From NCBI RefSeq assembly GCF_003205195.1, contig NZ_QJRY01000012.1, forward strand, positions 1 to 64,000: 64,000 nucleotides of DNA. The letters are read 5' to 3'. Positions 26,065 to 35,575 of the stretch are shown here, piece by piece. Position 1 is the stretch's first letter. Each line of letters begins with the position of its first letter. Position numbers and translations under genes: made by a program. The stretch is from Peteryoungia wuzhouensis. Its GTDB lineage: Bacteria; Pseudomonadota; Alphaproteobacteria; Rhizobiales; Rhizobiaceae. The notes beneath the pieces were generated by a model. That model was not told the origin of the DNA. It ran no database searches and was given only the letters and a program-made list of their open reading frames with translations.

Positions 26065-28958
26065 TGACCAGCCTCCAGCGTGCTGTGTTGTTTGTCTGCG
26101 GATTGGACAGTGAACGTCTTCTGCGATCCACGTTGTCGGTGAACTCCGTCCTCGGGGCGCCTCAGATCCGCGTAGGACCCGTCATCGAGATCCGGCCAGC
26201 CGAGCTTGCGACGGAATTCGGCCATCAGGCGCTTATAGGTGTCGGTGTGCACGTAGTTGGCGTGACGCGGCGAGTCGATGTAGACCTTGCCGCCGCGCAG
26301 ATCCGGAAAGTGCGTCCGGCGTTGCTCATCGAGCCAGGCCCGAGCCACATTGGTCTCTGTCGCATGCACGTCGGCGATAATGAGTTGCGCCATTTCGTCG
26401 AAGCGGCGGTAGGCGGCATCGGCAAATTCGGTGAAACCCAGGACATACAGACCCCGCTCCGACCGGTGGATGACATTCATGTAGAGCTGCGGTCGACCGT
26501 CCTTCCATTCGAACATCGCCGGATCGAAGAATGGCATCTTGTACTCGTATCCCGTCGCCAGCATGATCAGGTCGACCTCTTCTTCCGAGCCGTCCTTGAA
26601 GATGACCGAGTTTCCGCGCAACTCCTTGATATCGGGCTTGGCGATCAAATCCCCATGTCCAAGATAATGCAGGATCTGCGTGTTCATGATCGGATGGCTG
26701 GACAGCGCATCGTGATCGGGTTTCGGCAGCCCGAGACGTGTAAGATCGCCATTCAGGGTATCGAGCATCTTGCCGACGTCTGTCGACACCGCCACGCCCT
26801 TTGGTGGCAGAACCTGCCCGCTCATCAGGACGTCGGTCGGAATGCCGAACAGATGTTTTGGAACGAAGCGATAGCCTCGGCGCACGCTGAAGAAGGCCTT
26901 GTCTGCGAACTTCGCCGCATCGCAGGCGATATCGACGCCGGAATTGCCGGCGCCCACGACAAGCACGCGCTTGCCCGTGAACTCCTCGGGCTTCATGTAC
27001 GAAACCGAATGGCGGATCTCGCCTTTGAAGCTATCGGCGCCCGGTATCCTCGGGATGGAAGCATGCCAGGTGACCCCGGGGCAGGCAACCACCCCCGCAT
27101 AGGTGCGGATCTCACCGGTGGAAAGCATGACCTTCCACTTCCCATCCACGGGCACAGCGGAAACGACCTCCACGTTGAAGGTGATGTAGTCGTAGAGACC
27201 GAAGGCGCGGGCGAAGGACCGGATATAGTCCAGGATCTGCTTATAGGAGGGGTAGTCCGGAAAATGATCCGGCATCGGAAACCCGTAGAAATAGGAGGTC
27301 CATTTCGAAGAAATGAAATGCGCGCTTTCATAGATCGGCGTTCCCGGATTCTGGGGATCCCAGAGCCCGCCAACATCCGAGTGCCGCTCGAAGCAGTCGA
27401 AGGGCACGCCCTCCTTGATGAAGGCCCGTGCCATGACCAGTCCCGACGGTCCGGCACCGATGATGCAGTATTGGTTTTCGTAATTGGTCTCGACAGCAAG
27501 ACGCTCGGAAACCGGTCGATACTGGGCGCCGGCGATCTGGGCATAGACATTCGGACGGTTGATCTTCAGCCACCGCGCATAGACGAGGGCAAAGAGAGAG
27601 AGCGGCAGGAAGACCCAGGGCAGACCATTGATCAGCGGATTGTCGCTGCCGGTCAGCTTTTGATAGCTGTTGACGACAAGAACAAGGCACACCGTCAGTC
27701 CCAGCGCGCCGATTGTCGGCAACACGCGTGTCGTGACACGGTTTCCACGTTTCGCCTTGACGAAGAAACCAACCACTGCCAGCGAGCATGCAATCTGCAT
27801 CGCCAGGATGCCGATCGTACCCAGACCGATCATCGAGGACGCAATCCCGAGATAGGGTGATACGCCGTACATTCCGAGCCCGAAGACGACGATCAACTGC
27901 AGAGACGTCATGAAGACGCTGGCGACATGCGGCGAGTGAAAGTTCGGGTGAAAATTCGCAAGCGCGCTTGGAAGAAGGTGGTCGCTGGCCAGCGCAAAAA
28001 GATAGCGGCTGGCGGCGTTGTGGACCGCGAGAAAGCTTGCCAGCATGCTGGCAACGAGCAGCAGCCCCATGACGGCCGTCAGCACCTCGCCGCCATAGCG
28101 ATTGGACAAGGCAAAGAGCAGATTGCCGGATTCGCGAGCCGCCAGAGGCTGAACCTCACTTGTCCCGATCGAACCGATGATGATCCAGACGGAGACCATG
28201 TAGAAGGCGACCACCACCGCGAGCGAGATATAGGTCGCGACCGGAATGGAACGCCGCGGGTTCTTGGTCTCCTCGCCATAGAGAGCTGCGGCTTCAAAAC
28301 CGAGGAAGGATACGATTACGAAGGGGATGATTGCACCGATCGACGGATTAAACACCTGACTTGCCGACCAGACGTCGAGCGGCAGGGCCGAAAGGCCGAG
28401 CTTCGCTAGAACCAGAGCATCGAAGACCAGCAGAACCGAGAACTCGGCAATCATGAAATAGGTGAGAACCCGCGCCGACAGATCTAGGGAGCGGTAACCG
28501 AGGAAAGCAACGGTGAGAATGCCAAAGGCGGCACATCCCATCCATGGCAGTTCGTAACCGAGTTCCTTGGTCAAAAGCGAGGTGAAATAGCCGAAGGCGG
28601 CGGCCATGCCGAGCGAATAGGCACAGTAAGCCAGTGCTGCGGCATAAGCCGCAATGACGCCGGCCGGCCGGCCGAGCCCCTGCCCCACTTGGGTATAGAA
28701 GGCGCCTTTGCTGACGATCTCGCGGCTGAGCGCCGTGTAGCCGAAGGCAAAACACAGAAGCGTCAGCCCCACAAGAACGAAACCTGCAGGCATGGAGAGA
28801 CCGGCACCCGTTTCAAAGGCCAGCGGCGTATTCCCGATCATCGCGGCAAGCGGAGCGGCAGCCGCGATGACGAGCACGATGACGCCTGCCGTTGTCAGCG
28901 CACGTTTCTTCGATTGGCCAGCCGGATAGGCGGCCGAGTTTCGGCGATTTACATCCAT
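26061..28958 (-). CDS. Fusion of APC-type amino acid permease and flavin-containing monooxygenase
   Basis: This single 965-codon frame has two complete domains. Residues about 20-470 form an APC-superfamily transporter with roughly twelve hydrophobic segments (ALTTAGVIVLVIAAAAPLAA; later GEETKNPRRSIPVATYISLA). Residues about 490-940 form a group B flavin monooxygenase: FAD site CIIGAGPSGLVMARAF (from residue 498), the fingerprint FKGEIRHSVSY (Phe644, His650) and NADPH site VLVVGAGNSGVDIACDAA (about residue 669). A linker of about 25 residues (NRPNVYAQIAGAQYRPVSE) joins them. The two activities could import a nitrogen- or sulfur-containing substrate and oxidise it at the membrane. The downstream SDR overlaps by four bases and a TetR gene is divergent. 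No stop or frameshift separates the halves in this sequence. Confidence 0.88.
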   Translation of the reverse strand: MDVNRRNSAAYPAGQSKKRALTTAGVIVLVIAAAAPLAAMIGNTPLAFETGAGLSMPAGFVLVGLTLLCFAFGYTALSREIVSKGAFYTQVGQGLGRPAGVIAAYAAALAYCAYSLGMAAAFGYFTSLLTKELGYELPWMGCAAFGILTVAFLGYRSLDLSARVLTYFMIAEFSVLLVFDALVLAKLGLSALPLDVWSASQVFNPSIGAIIPFVIVSFLGFEAAALYGEETKNPRRSIPVATYISLAVVVAFYMVSVWIIIGSIGTSEVQPLAARESGNLLFALSNRYGGEVLTAVMGLLLVASMLASFLAVHNAASRYLFALASDHLLPSALANFHPNFHSPHVASVFMTSLQLIVVFGLGMYGVSPYLGIASSMIGLGTIGILAMQIACSLAVVGFFVKAKRGNRVTTRVLPTIGALGLTVCLVLVVNSYQKLTGSDNPLINGLPWVFLPLSLFALVYARWLKINRPNVYAQIAGAQYRPVSERLAVETNYENQYCIIGAGPSGLVMARAFIKEGVPFDCFERHSDVGGLWDPQNPGTPIYESAHFISSKWTSYFYGFPMPDHFPDYPSYKQILDYIRSFARAFGLYDYITFNVEVVSAVPVDGKWKVMLSTGEIRTYAGVVACPGVTWHASIPRIPGADSFKGEIRHSVSYMKPEEFTGKRVLVVGAGNSGVDIACDAAKFADKAFFSVRRGYRFVPKHLFGIPTDVLMSGQVLPPKGVAVSTDVGKMLDTLNGDLTRLGLPKPDHDALSSHPIMNTQILHYLGHGDLIAKPDIKELRGNSVIFKDGSEEEVDLIMLATGYEYKMPFFDPAMFEWKDGRPQLYMNVIHRSERGLYVLGFTEFADAAYRRFDEMAQLIIADVHATETNVARAWLDEQRRTHFPDLRGGKVYIDSPRHANYVHTDTYKRLMAEFRRKLGWPDLDDGSYADLRRPEDGVHRQRGSQKTFTVQSADKQHSTLEAGQ

Positions 28959-29043
28959 CTATGAGTTCCCCTGCTGCGGTCGATTATCGTGACGACCGTC
29001 ATTTCAAACCCGAGCATTGATCGAGTTTGCAAAGCTGTCAATA

Positions 29044-29058
29044 TCGAGCGATGCTCGA
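29044..29058. promoter_or_regulatory. 15-bp palindrome between the TetR gene and the fusion gene
   Basis: TCGAGC (29044-29049), GAT, GCTCGA (29053-29058) is a perfect interrupted palindrome. Two further CGAG copies lie at 29011 and 29022. The spot in the divergent promoter suits a TetR operator. It would lie inside coding sequence only if the TetR gene used a far upstream start. Confidence 0.45.
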
Positions 29059-29135
29059 ATTTCAAAAAAACAGGATTCGACCGAGTGGATGACGTGAACC
29101 AGCAACAGGAGATAGCGAGCGAAGACCGCCTGAAC

Positions 29136-29756
29136 ATGCGGAGCGCGGGGCTGCAAAACCGCAGCCGTGAACGTGTGGAGCAGATCCTGGCGGCAGCAGA
29201 AGCGCTCGTTGTCGAAACGGGTATCGAAGGATTGAAGATGCGCGAACTCGCCCGACGCGCAAGGCTTCCGATCGCATCGCTCTACCACTACTTTCCGTCG
29301 AGCAGCAGCATCGTGCGCGCGATGGCCATCCGCCACCTGGATGACGTGCGGGCCGTGCTGGGCAGAGAACTCGAAAAGGTCGTCGATCCCTCGATGCCGA
29401 TCGACCGGCGCGCTTACACAGCCGACAGCCTGGTGCGCACCGTGCTCGACCATCTGCTGCGCACGCCGGCATCGGCAACGATCTGGGACAGTCTGAGATC
29501 GAGTCCGGAGCTGCGCCAGCTGGACATGGAAGATACCGCCACGAACGCCCGGGCGCTGGAGCCCTACCTGCGCTGGGTCGCCCCCGACCTACGCGAAGAG
29601 CGGATCCCCATGCTGATGATGGTCATCCTCGAAGCCCTGCAGGCAAACGTCATCGTCATCATGCATTCCCCCACGGACATGCATGCAAACCTGATCGACG
29701 CTCTTGCCGATATGCTGACAGCAACGCTGAAAGGCCTGCAGACCTTACAGGCGTAA
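29136..29756 (+). CDS. TetR family transcriptional regulator
   Basis: This 206-residue protein has the TetR helix-turn-helix in ILAAAEALVVETGIEGLKMR, then ELARRARLPIASLYHYFPS. The C-terminal helical ligand domain is unspecific in sequence. ATG 29136 gives the usual family length. The frame is open upstream to 28989, and GTG 29094 is another possible start; none has a strong ribosome site. It is divergent from the permease-monooxygenase gene and is probably its repressor, responding to a small ligand. Confidence 0.87.
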   Translation: MRSAGLQNRSRERVEQILAAAEALVVETGIEGLKMRELARRARLPIASLYHYFPSSSSIVRAMAIRHLDDVRAVLGRELEKVVDPSMPIDRRAYTADSLVRTVLDHLLRTPASATIWDSLRSSPELRQLDMEDTATNARALEPYLRWVAPDLREERIPMLMMVILEALQANVIVIMHSPTDMHANLIDALADMLTATLKGLQTLQA

Positions 29757-29823
29757 GCGGCAGAGACATCAGGCATAGCCCAGGCCCATCGGATGCACTG
29801 GAGGAAACAGGGCGAGCAGGGCC

Positions 29824-30567
29824 TTATTCCTGGACCGACACCTCGTTGTCATCGTCGGCGCGCTGTGACTTGCGCCTTCGCCCCCTTGTCGGAGCAGGTG
29901 TCCGGTCCATGTCCATCAGGAGGTTCATCGCCCGTTCCGCGTAACTCAAGGCCGCGACAAGGGCGTCTTCGGCCGACTGCAGATCCCTGGCTCGGAGTGC
30001 AAGAAGAACTGCAAGGAGATGGGCGTGGATCTTGCCGACAAAGATCGGCGCTTCGAAAATGGCGTTGGAGGGTGGAGCGACATTAACCCAGACATATTCG
30101 ATCATCTCGATGAGCGCGCTCGAACCTCCAATCCGGTAGAGCTCCATCAGGATCGCATTGAAGCGCTGGGCGTAACCGGTCGTCTGCCCTTCATCAATTG
30201 CGCGCTGGATGTCCTCGGCCTCGGAGATCAACTTGTCCAGCTGCGGCGCGGTGATGCTCTTGAAAGCCTTTTCCAGCGCAAGCGTCTCGAGCCGAACCGT
30301 GATTTCGAAGAATTCGGAGAAGCGTCGCTGCGAGATGATCGGAACGCGTGCAGACCGGTTCTCTTCGACGGTCAACGCACCTTCATCCCCCAATCGCTTG
30401 AGAGCCAGACGCACCGGCATGGGGCTCACGCCGAACTCCGCCGCCAGATTTCTGATCTTCAGCGTGTAGCCCGCAGGCCAACGACATTCCATAAGATCCT
30501 TGCGGATGGAGTTGTACACCCGATCCGCGATCGTCTCTTTCCCCACCAGAGGCTGACTTTGCTTCAT
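29824..30567 (-). CDS. GntR family transcriptional regulator (FCD-type)
   Basis: This 247-residue protein has the GntR winged helix: IADRVYNSIRKDLMECRWPA, then LAAEFGVSPMPVRLALKRLG. A helical effector domain of the FadR/FCD class follows. A basic tail (GRRRKSQRAD) ends the protein. The ATG at 30567 is preferred over an upstream GTG at 30618, because GntR proteins start shortly before this helix. It lies downstream of the betaine-type binding protein, amidase and gamma-glutamyltransferase genes on the same strand and is the obvious candidate regulator for them. Confidence 0.88.
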   Translation of the reverse strand: MKQSQPLVGKETIADRVYNSIRKDLMECRWPAGYTLKIRNLAAEFGVSPMPVRLALKRLGDEGALTVEENRSARVPIISQRRFSEFFEITVRLETLALEKAFKSITAPQLDKLISEAEDIQRAIDEGQTTGYAQRFNAILMELYRIGGSSALIEMIEYVWVNVAPPSNAIFEAPIFVGKIHAHLLAVLLALRARDLQSAEDALVAALSYAERAMNLLMDMDRTPAPTRGRRRKSQRADDDNEVSVQE

Positions 30568-30695
30568 CCCGTCCCGTTCCGAATTTTCACGGCGTGACAG
30601 CGAAAGCACAATCTTCACGCCGCTTCAATGGAAAGCGAATGGATTGGCCTCGTCGGGCACAAGCTTCGCGCGGAATCGGCGACAGGAAAGTCGTT

Positions 30696-30721
30696 GCGGA
30701 GGGGTTGCCGGCTCCCTCCGC
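30696..30721 (-). terminator. Hairpin after the betaine-type binding-protein gene
   Basis: GCGGAGGG (30696-30703) pairs perfectly with CCCTCCGC (30714-30721) around a 10-nt loop, 92 bp past the stop of the binding-protein gene. On the minus strand it is followed by CAACGACTTT, a weak U-run. It probably separates this transcript from the GntR gene. Confidence 0.5.
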
Positions 30722-30812
30722 AGTCGCGCATCACGAAATTACGCTTCGCGATGTACCAGACAAGGTGAAGTGTCCCCCAGAGAGAAGGAAACCTGTAGCG
30801 CAAGATTCAAGA

Positions 30813-31766
30813 TCAGTTGATCCAGCCCGCCCAGACGGACTCGTTCTTCGCCACCCAATCGGACGCGACAGCATCGGCGGCCTGGCCATCGACTTCTTGA
30901 AGCTTGATGGCCGCCGCCACCTCGTCGGTGTTGAGCGACAGCTTCTTCATGATTTCGGTCGCGTAGGGTTCCTTCGTCTCGAAGCCTTTGTTCACCAGCT
31001 TGAAGACAGAGCCCTCGGGCGGCGCACAATCGCGGGTGGCGTCCGGATTTGAACCCCAGGCTGGATCATCGTAACACGCCTGCTCGAAGGCCGGCAGTTC
31101 GATGAACGAGCCCGTATCGCTTCCGTAAAGCCAATGAGGAACAAAGCCGTAGCCGATCACCGGCACCTTCTTCTGGATGTCGCCCTGCATGGTCGCGATC
31201 ATCGTGCCGAGCGAACCCGGCGGAGTGACATGGATATCGAGCTTGAGCGCCTGGGCCGTTTCGACCGGTCCGATGATATCTGCGGGTACCCCGAGAAAAT
31301 TGATCTTGCCTGCGGTCTCCGGTGTGGAAAGAGCCTTGACGCAATCAGGCTTGGTCAAGGCTTCCCAGTTCGGCAAGCCCGGGCAGAGGTCAGCCACATA
31401 GCTGGGATACCAAAGCCCTTCCTTGACGCGCACGCCCACCTCACCGAGCTTTTCGACCTCGCCGGAGGCCAGCGCCTTGTCGATCTGTTCCTTCACGGAG
31501 CTCCACGCGGCCGGTGACGCATCGATGTCGCCGAACTCAAGCGCCGTGAAGTGCGCGCTGTAGTCCGTCTTCACGTATTCCACTTGGTAACCGGCCTTGG
31601 ACAACACCTGCCCAAGAACATTGGTTATGAAGTCGGCATCCGGAATGTTAAAGACCGCGAGCCGGACAGGATCATCCGATTGCGGCTTGCCGGCAGCGAA
31701 GGCCGAGGCCGGAACCACCGTGAGGGCTGTTAGGCCCACCAGTGTCAAAAGTCTCTTGGCACTCAT
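30813..31766 (-). CDS. Glycine betaine/proline-type substrate-binding protein (OpuAC family)
   Basis: This 317-residue protein has a Sec signal (MSAKRLLTLVGLTALTVVPA, cleavage near AFAAG) and an OpuAC/ProX-like mature part. It includes LAVFNIPDADFITNVLGQVL, WSSVKEQID and several Trp and Tyr residues typical of quaternary-ammonium cages. It would capture a betaine-like ligand in the periplasm. No matching OpuAA or OpuAB gene is present in the window, so it is an orphan or works with a transporter elsewhere. AGGGGAA precedes the start. It follows the amidase gene by 77 bp. Confidence 0.88.
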   Translation of the reverse strand: MSAKRLLTLVGLTALTVVPASAFAAGKPQSDDPVRLAVFNIPDADFITNVLGQVLSKAGYQVEYVKTDYSAHFTALEFGDIDASPAAWSSVKEQIDKALASGEVEKLGEVGVRVKEGLWYPSYVADLCPGLPNWEALTKPDCVKALSTPETAGKINFLGVPADIIGPVETAQALKLDIHVTPPGSLGTMIATMQGDIQKKVPVIGYGFVPHWLYGSDTGSFIELPAFEQACYDDPAWGSNPDATRDCAPPEGSVFKLVNKGFETKEPYATEIMKKLSLNTDEVAAAIKLQEVDGQAADAVASDWVAKNESVWAGWIN

Positions 31767-31843
31767 GCGAATTCCCCTTTTTAGTTTATGAGATGCAGTT
31801 GATCCGAGCGCGCCTGCCTTCTCGAAAATCGAGGAAGGCCGGC

Positions 31844-33301
31844 CTACTCGAAACCGGGCGGCAGCGTGTAGCCGCCGAAGATCTCGTCACAAAGGGCGGA
31901 GAACGCCAACGTCGTTCGGTCCCCGTAGGACGGTCCGATGAACTGAACACCGGCAGGCATTGAGCCCACCTTGAAGGGAAGAGGCCGCACCGTGACCGGC
32001 AGATGCGCCAGCGTCGCAAGACCCGGCCAGAGCAGGTTTTCGAGATAAGGGACGTCCCGATCGCCGACGCGGAGAACCCGTGCCATGCTCGGGATCGGAC
32101 CATCGCCATCCTGGTTCTGATGGGGAAACGCTGTCGTCATTGCCACGGGGCAAATGAGAATGTCGAAGCTTTCGAACCAGCTGTTCCACTTGGCGATATG
32201 GTGTGCCTGCCGCTCACGCAACGCGAAATATTCCGACGTGCTGGATCGAACGCCACGGGCAGCACGCCCGGCAACGCTGTCGGCCGGATAGGTCGCAGCT
32301 GCCGTGTCATAATCCGAAAGATCGGCGCCACCCAGTTCGCCGCCAATCACCGCAAACAGAAGGGAGATGTAGAGATCTTCGTCCCCCGGCAGCGGGTTCG
32401 GGGCCTCGACAAGCTCGACGACGTTGACGCCCTCCTGCGCAAGCGCGCGACCGAAGGCTGAAATGGCCTGATGATAGTCTGGGTCGACCGGGAAGCTCCC
32501 GCACCAGATGGCCACCCGGAAATCGCGAAGCGAAGTGGCGCGAGCCTGCGGAAGGTTCAACGTCCAGGCTTCGCCAGGTGCCGCACCGGCCAAAACATCC
32601 ATCGCGGCGAGGAGGTCGGCGGAGCTTCGGGCCAGCGGACCGCAAACCGACAGTGGCGACTGAACGAGCGCGCCGGGATTGGGCGGGATCTGGCCCCGCT
32701 GCGACACGACCCCGTAGCTCGGCTTATGGCCCCAGACGCCACAGAAATGCGAGGGAACGCGAATGGAGCCGCCAATGTCGCTGCCCAGCTCCAGACCGGT
32801 GAATCCGGCGGCCAACGAGGCGGCCGAGCCACCTGAAGATCCCCCTGGCGTGCGACCGAGGTCCCAAGGATTGTTCGTGACACCGTAGATCGGATTGTAG
32901 CTCTGGTGGTCGGCCGCAGCGAGCGGGACATTGGTTTTGCCCCACATAACCGCACCGGCAGCGCGCAGCCGCGCGACCGCATCGGCATCCCGAGCCGATC
33001 GATAGTCCTTCAGCTCCGGAATGCCCGCCGTGCAGCCGAAGCCGTCCACTTCGAACGTATCCTTGATGGTCATCGGAAGACCGGCAAACGGACCGGTAAT
33101 GGCTCCGTTGTCCACGGCCTTTGCCGTCACTTGCGCAAGCTCGAGCTGTGCCTCGACTACGGCGTTGACCTTCGGCCCAAGTGCCTCGAACCGCCCAGCC
33201 ATGTGAGCCAGCAATTCTACGGCACCAATGCGGCGGCTGCGCAGCTCAGCCATTGTTTCGGTGGCAGTCCACCAATGCGGGGGAGTCGTTTTGGGCATCA
33301 T
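31844..33301 (-). CDS. Amidase signature family hydrolase
   Basis: This 485-residue enzyme has the full Ser-cisSer-Lys triad: Lys80 in PMTIKDTFEV, cis-Ser155 in GRTPGGSSGGSA and nucleophile Ser179 in GSDIGGSIR. It hydrolyses an amide to the acid and ammonia or amine. GAGGGA lies immediately before two consecutive ATGs (33301 and 33298). A TTG at 33334 is in frame but sits in a TTGACG box. It lies between gamma-glutamyltransferase and binding-protein genes, suggesting an imported amide or N-acyl amine as substrate. Confidence 0.9.
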   Translation of the reverse strand: MMPKTTPPHWWTATETMAELRSRRIGAVELLAHMAGRFEALGPKVNAVVEAQLELAQVTAKAVDNGAITGPFAGLPMTIKDTFEVDGFGCTAGIPELKDYRSARDADAVARLRAAGAVMWGKTNVPLAAADHQSYNPIYGVTNNPWDLGRTPGGSSGGSAASLAAGFTGLELGSDIGGSIRVPSHFCGVWGHKPSYGVVSQRGQIPPNPGALVQSPLSVCGPLARSSADLLAAMDVLAGAAPGEAWTLNLPQARATSLRDFRVAIWCGSFPVDPDYHQAISAFGRALAQEGVNVVELVEAPNPLPGDEDLYISLLFAVIGGELGGADLSDYDTAAATYPADSVAGRAARGVRSSTSEYFALRERQAHHIAKWNSWFESFDILICPVAMTTAFPHQNQDGDGPIPSMARVLRVGDRDVPYLENLLWPGLATLAHLPVTVRPLPFKVGSMPAGVQFIGPSYGDRTTLAFSALCDEIFGGYTLPPGFE

Positions 33302-33842
33302 TCCCTCGACCGTTCGAAAACTGAAATCCGTCAAGACGCCCCATGTCGGCCGGCAAATGCAGCAATTGCCACATCCAGGATGCTTGCCTCACGTCCGAGC
33401 TGTCGAAAAACATTTCATATGCAACACACACAATTGTCAATCACAAATCTATCAATAAATACGCCGCGAAACGGAAGGATGAATGCGAAGACATAGTTCA
33501 AATTCGCCGCAATTGAGGAATTCTGGTGCGGCTTCCGTCAATTGAAGACACAAGGAACCGGAAGTTTGTAATTAAAATGAGATAGTATGATAACAGCTGC
33601 GCCATGAGCAGGCGCTTCTGTGACACGGAATAACCACGGAGGCGGATCGAAAAGACCGCGCACGCTACGACAGATGGGAACGGATACCTGCACGGGTGTG
33701 TGTTCATCCCCGTTCTGCTGAACATGCCGGTCCGCCCGGATGCGCTGCTCCTGGCGAACCCTCTGAGCCACCGCCAGGAACAATGTTGGAGATGCGATGG
33801 CCCGGATGGCCGCGCCATAACCTCGCTTTGCGGATCGCGGCC
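33302..33842. other. 541-bp gap upstream of the amidase gene
   Basis: This region contains the amidase promoter area, including an AT-rich stretch at 33405-33480, and the 3' flank of the gamma-glutamyltransferase gene. Open frames here show no family resemblance and have poor ribosome sites. No RNA gene is evident. Confidence 0.55.
33414..33440 (-). promoter_or_regulatory. Putative sigma-70-like promoter for the amidase gene
   Basis: On the minus strand, TTGACA (33440-33435) is followed after 15 bases by TATGAA (33419-33414). It lies about 115 bp upstream of the amidase start in the AT-rich stretch. Spacing is slightly short, so this is tentative. Confidence 0.4.
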
Positions 33843-35429
33843 TTAGTAGCCCAGGGCACAACCATCCATGCGACTGTCAGACCCGCCGATCAAAACGCCT
33901 TGGTCCCAGTCGATCATGATCATCTGCCCACCGCCGTGAGGCTCCGGCGCCTCCACGATCGTGTGCCCCATCTGTCGCAACTGCTCGACAGTGTCTTTGG
34001 GAATGCCGCGCTCGACCACTGTCTCCCCCATTGTGTGGAAGATGCGCGCCTGGTCGATCGCCGCCTGCGGATCGAGACCGAAATCGGCAACCCCGGTCAG
34101 CACATGCGTGTGGCCAAACGGTTGGTAGTCGCCACCCATGACGCCGTAGACGAGCCAGGGCCGTCCGTTTTTCAGGGCCATGCCCGGCATGATGGTGTGC
34201 AAGGGGCGCTTGCCGGGACCAACGGCATTCGGATGGCTGGGATCGAGCGAGAAGCCCATGCCCCGGTTTTGCAGCGTGATCCCGAAGGTCGGAGCAACCC
34301 TGGTTGAGCCAAATCCCCAATAGACTGAATTGATGAAGCTCACGCAGTTTCGATCCTTGTCGACGACGGTGAGATAAACGGTGTCCGATTTGCGCATCAG
34401 TGGCGGAGGCAGATGCGTCGCAAAACGGTCGGGGCTAATCTCGGCACGCAGCCGCGCTGCATAGTCCTTCGACAAAATCTCGTCGAAGGGATACGCGGCA
34501 TGCCGCGTGTCGCAGACGAAGGCGTCACGGTCCCGGTAAGCCAGCCGCCCCGCCTCGACTTCGAGATGCAGCCGCTCGGCACTCATAGGCTCCATCGCGG
34601 AAAGATCGAAACCTTCCAGGATATTCAGCATCAACAGTGCCGTGATACCTTGGTTGTTCGGAGGAATCTGGCAAACCTCCATGTCCCGATAGGTCGTGCG
34701 CACGGGCGTGACATACTCGCCTTCCGCCGTCTCGAAATCCTCCAGAGTGTGGTAGCCACCGAGGCCTCTCAGGTAATTCACGATCTCCTTGGCCACCGGG
34801 CCCTTGTAGAACCCGTCACGCCCATTTTTCGCAATCAGGCTCAGCGCATCGGCGAGACCCGGATTGCGGAAAACCTCGCCGGCCCGCAGTGGACGATCAT
34901 TCGGCAGAAAGATGCGGGCGGCATTGGGATCGCGCCGAAGCCGGGGCGCATCCTCGACCCAGTCATGGGCAACCCGCGGATGAACGGGGAACCCATTGCG
35001 GGCAAAATCAATGGCAGGCTGAAGGAGTTCGCCGATCTCCTTGCGGCCGTGATCGGCCACGAGCCGGGTCCAGGCATCGATGGCACCAGGGATGGTCACG
35101 GAATGCGGGCTGCAATCCTCGATCTGTGTCGCCCCTTCGGGAGCAAGTCCCGTCGTCGGCAGGCCGCGCGGCGTTCGACCGGAACCGTTGTAGCCGATTA
35201 TGTCGCCCGTCCCGTTCTTGGCCATGAGGACGAAGCAGTCCCCACCGATCCCGGTCTGCTGCGGCTCCACCACGGCGAGCACCGCAGCAGCGGCAACGGC
35301 AGCGTCGATCGCAGCCCCGCCACTGCGCAGGACCTCGATGGCAACGCGCGTGGCATGCGGGTTGTGTGTGGCAGCCATGCCGTTCATCGCCATGGCGGGA
35401 GATCGGCCGGGAAGTTGTAAATCTCTCAT
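33843..35429 (-). CDS. Gamma-glutamyltransferase family protein
   Basis: This 528-residue Ntn-hydrolase precursor has NPHATRVAIEVLRSGGAAID and TGIGGDCFVLM near the start. The likely autocleavage and catalytic Thr is Thr350 in KSDTVYLTVVD. Downstream family segments are GFGSTRVAP, RPLHTIMPGMAL and VMGGDYQPFGH. No clear signal peptide is seen, so it may be cytosolic, unlike the periplasmic E. coli enzyme. It would hydrolyse or transfer gamma-glutamyl groups. AAGGAT precedes the start. It lies downstream of a polar amino acid ABC transporter operon. Confidence 0.9.
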   Translation of the reverse strand: MRDLQLPGRSPAMAMNGMAATHNPHATRVAIEVLRSGGAAIDAAVAAAAVLAVVEPQQTGIGGDCFVLMAKNGTGDIIGYNGSGRTPRGLPTTGLAPEGATQIEDCSPHSVTIPGAIDAWTRLVADHGRKEIGELLQPAIDFARNGFPVHPRVAHDWVEDAPRLRRDPNAARIFLPNDRPLRAGEVFRNPGLADALSLIAKNGRDGFYKGPVAKEIVNYLRGLGGYHTLEDFETAEGEYVTPVRTTYRDMEVCQIPPNNQGITALLMLNILEGFDLSAMEPMSAERLHLEVEAGRLAYRDRDAFVCDTRHAAYPFDEILSKDYAARLRAEISPDRFATHLPPPLMRKSDTVYLTVVDKDRNCVSFINSVYWGFGSTRVAPTFGITLQNRGMGFSLDPSHPNAVGPGKRPLHTIMPGMALKNGRPWLVYGVMGGDYQPFGHTHVLTGVADFGLDPQAAIDQARIFHTMGETVVERGIPKDTVEQLRQMGHTIVEAPEPHGGGQMIMIDWDQGVLIGGSDSRMDGCALGY

Positions 35430-35527
35430 GATGATATCCTTATTGCCCTTGAGGCCGACCGCGTTCCGGTCCGGCGCCCAAGCGCGTCTGTCGTTTCATG
35501 ATGGGCCAGCCGTCCCGGCCGCAGCGC

Positions 35528-35544
35528 CCGGGGTAAAGCCCCGG
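35528..35544. other. Intergenic hairpin between the ABC ATPase and gamma-glutamyltransferase genes
   Basis: CCGGGG (35528-35533) and CCCCGG (35539-35544) form a 6-bp stem with a 5-nt loop in the 146-bp gap. With no U-run it is more likely an mRNA processing or stability element than a terminator. Confidence 0.3.
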
Positions 35545-35575
35545 ACACTGCAGACCAAGAACGACCGCAGCGCCC

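Noticed and set aside
33498..33818. Frame of 106 codons on the minus strand ending in a DGSRTRIP-type stretch, which sometimes marks spurious frames over tRNA genes
   Set aside because: No tRNA cloverleaf or CCA end could be built from the sequence, and the protein resembles nothing.
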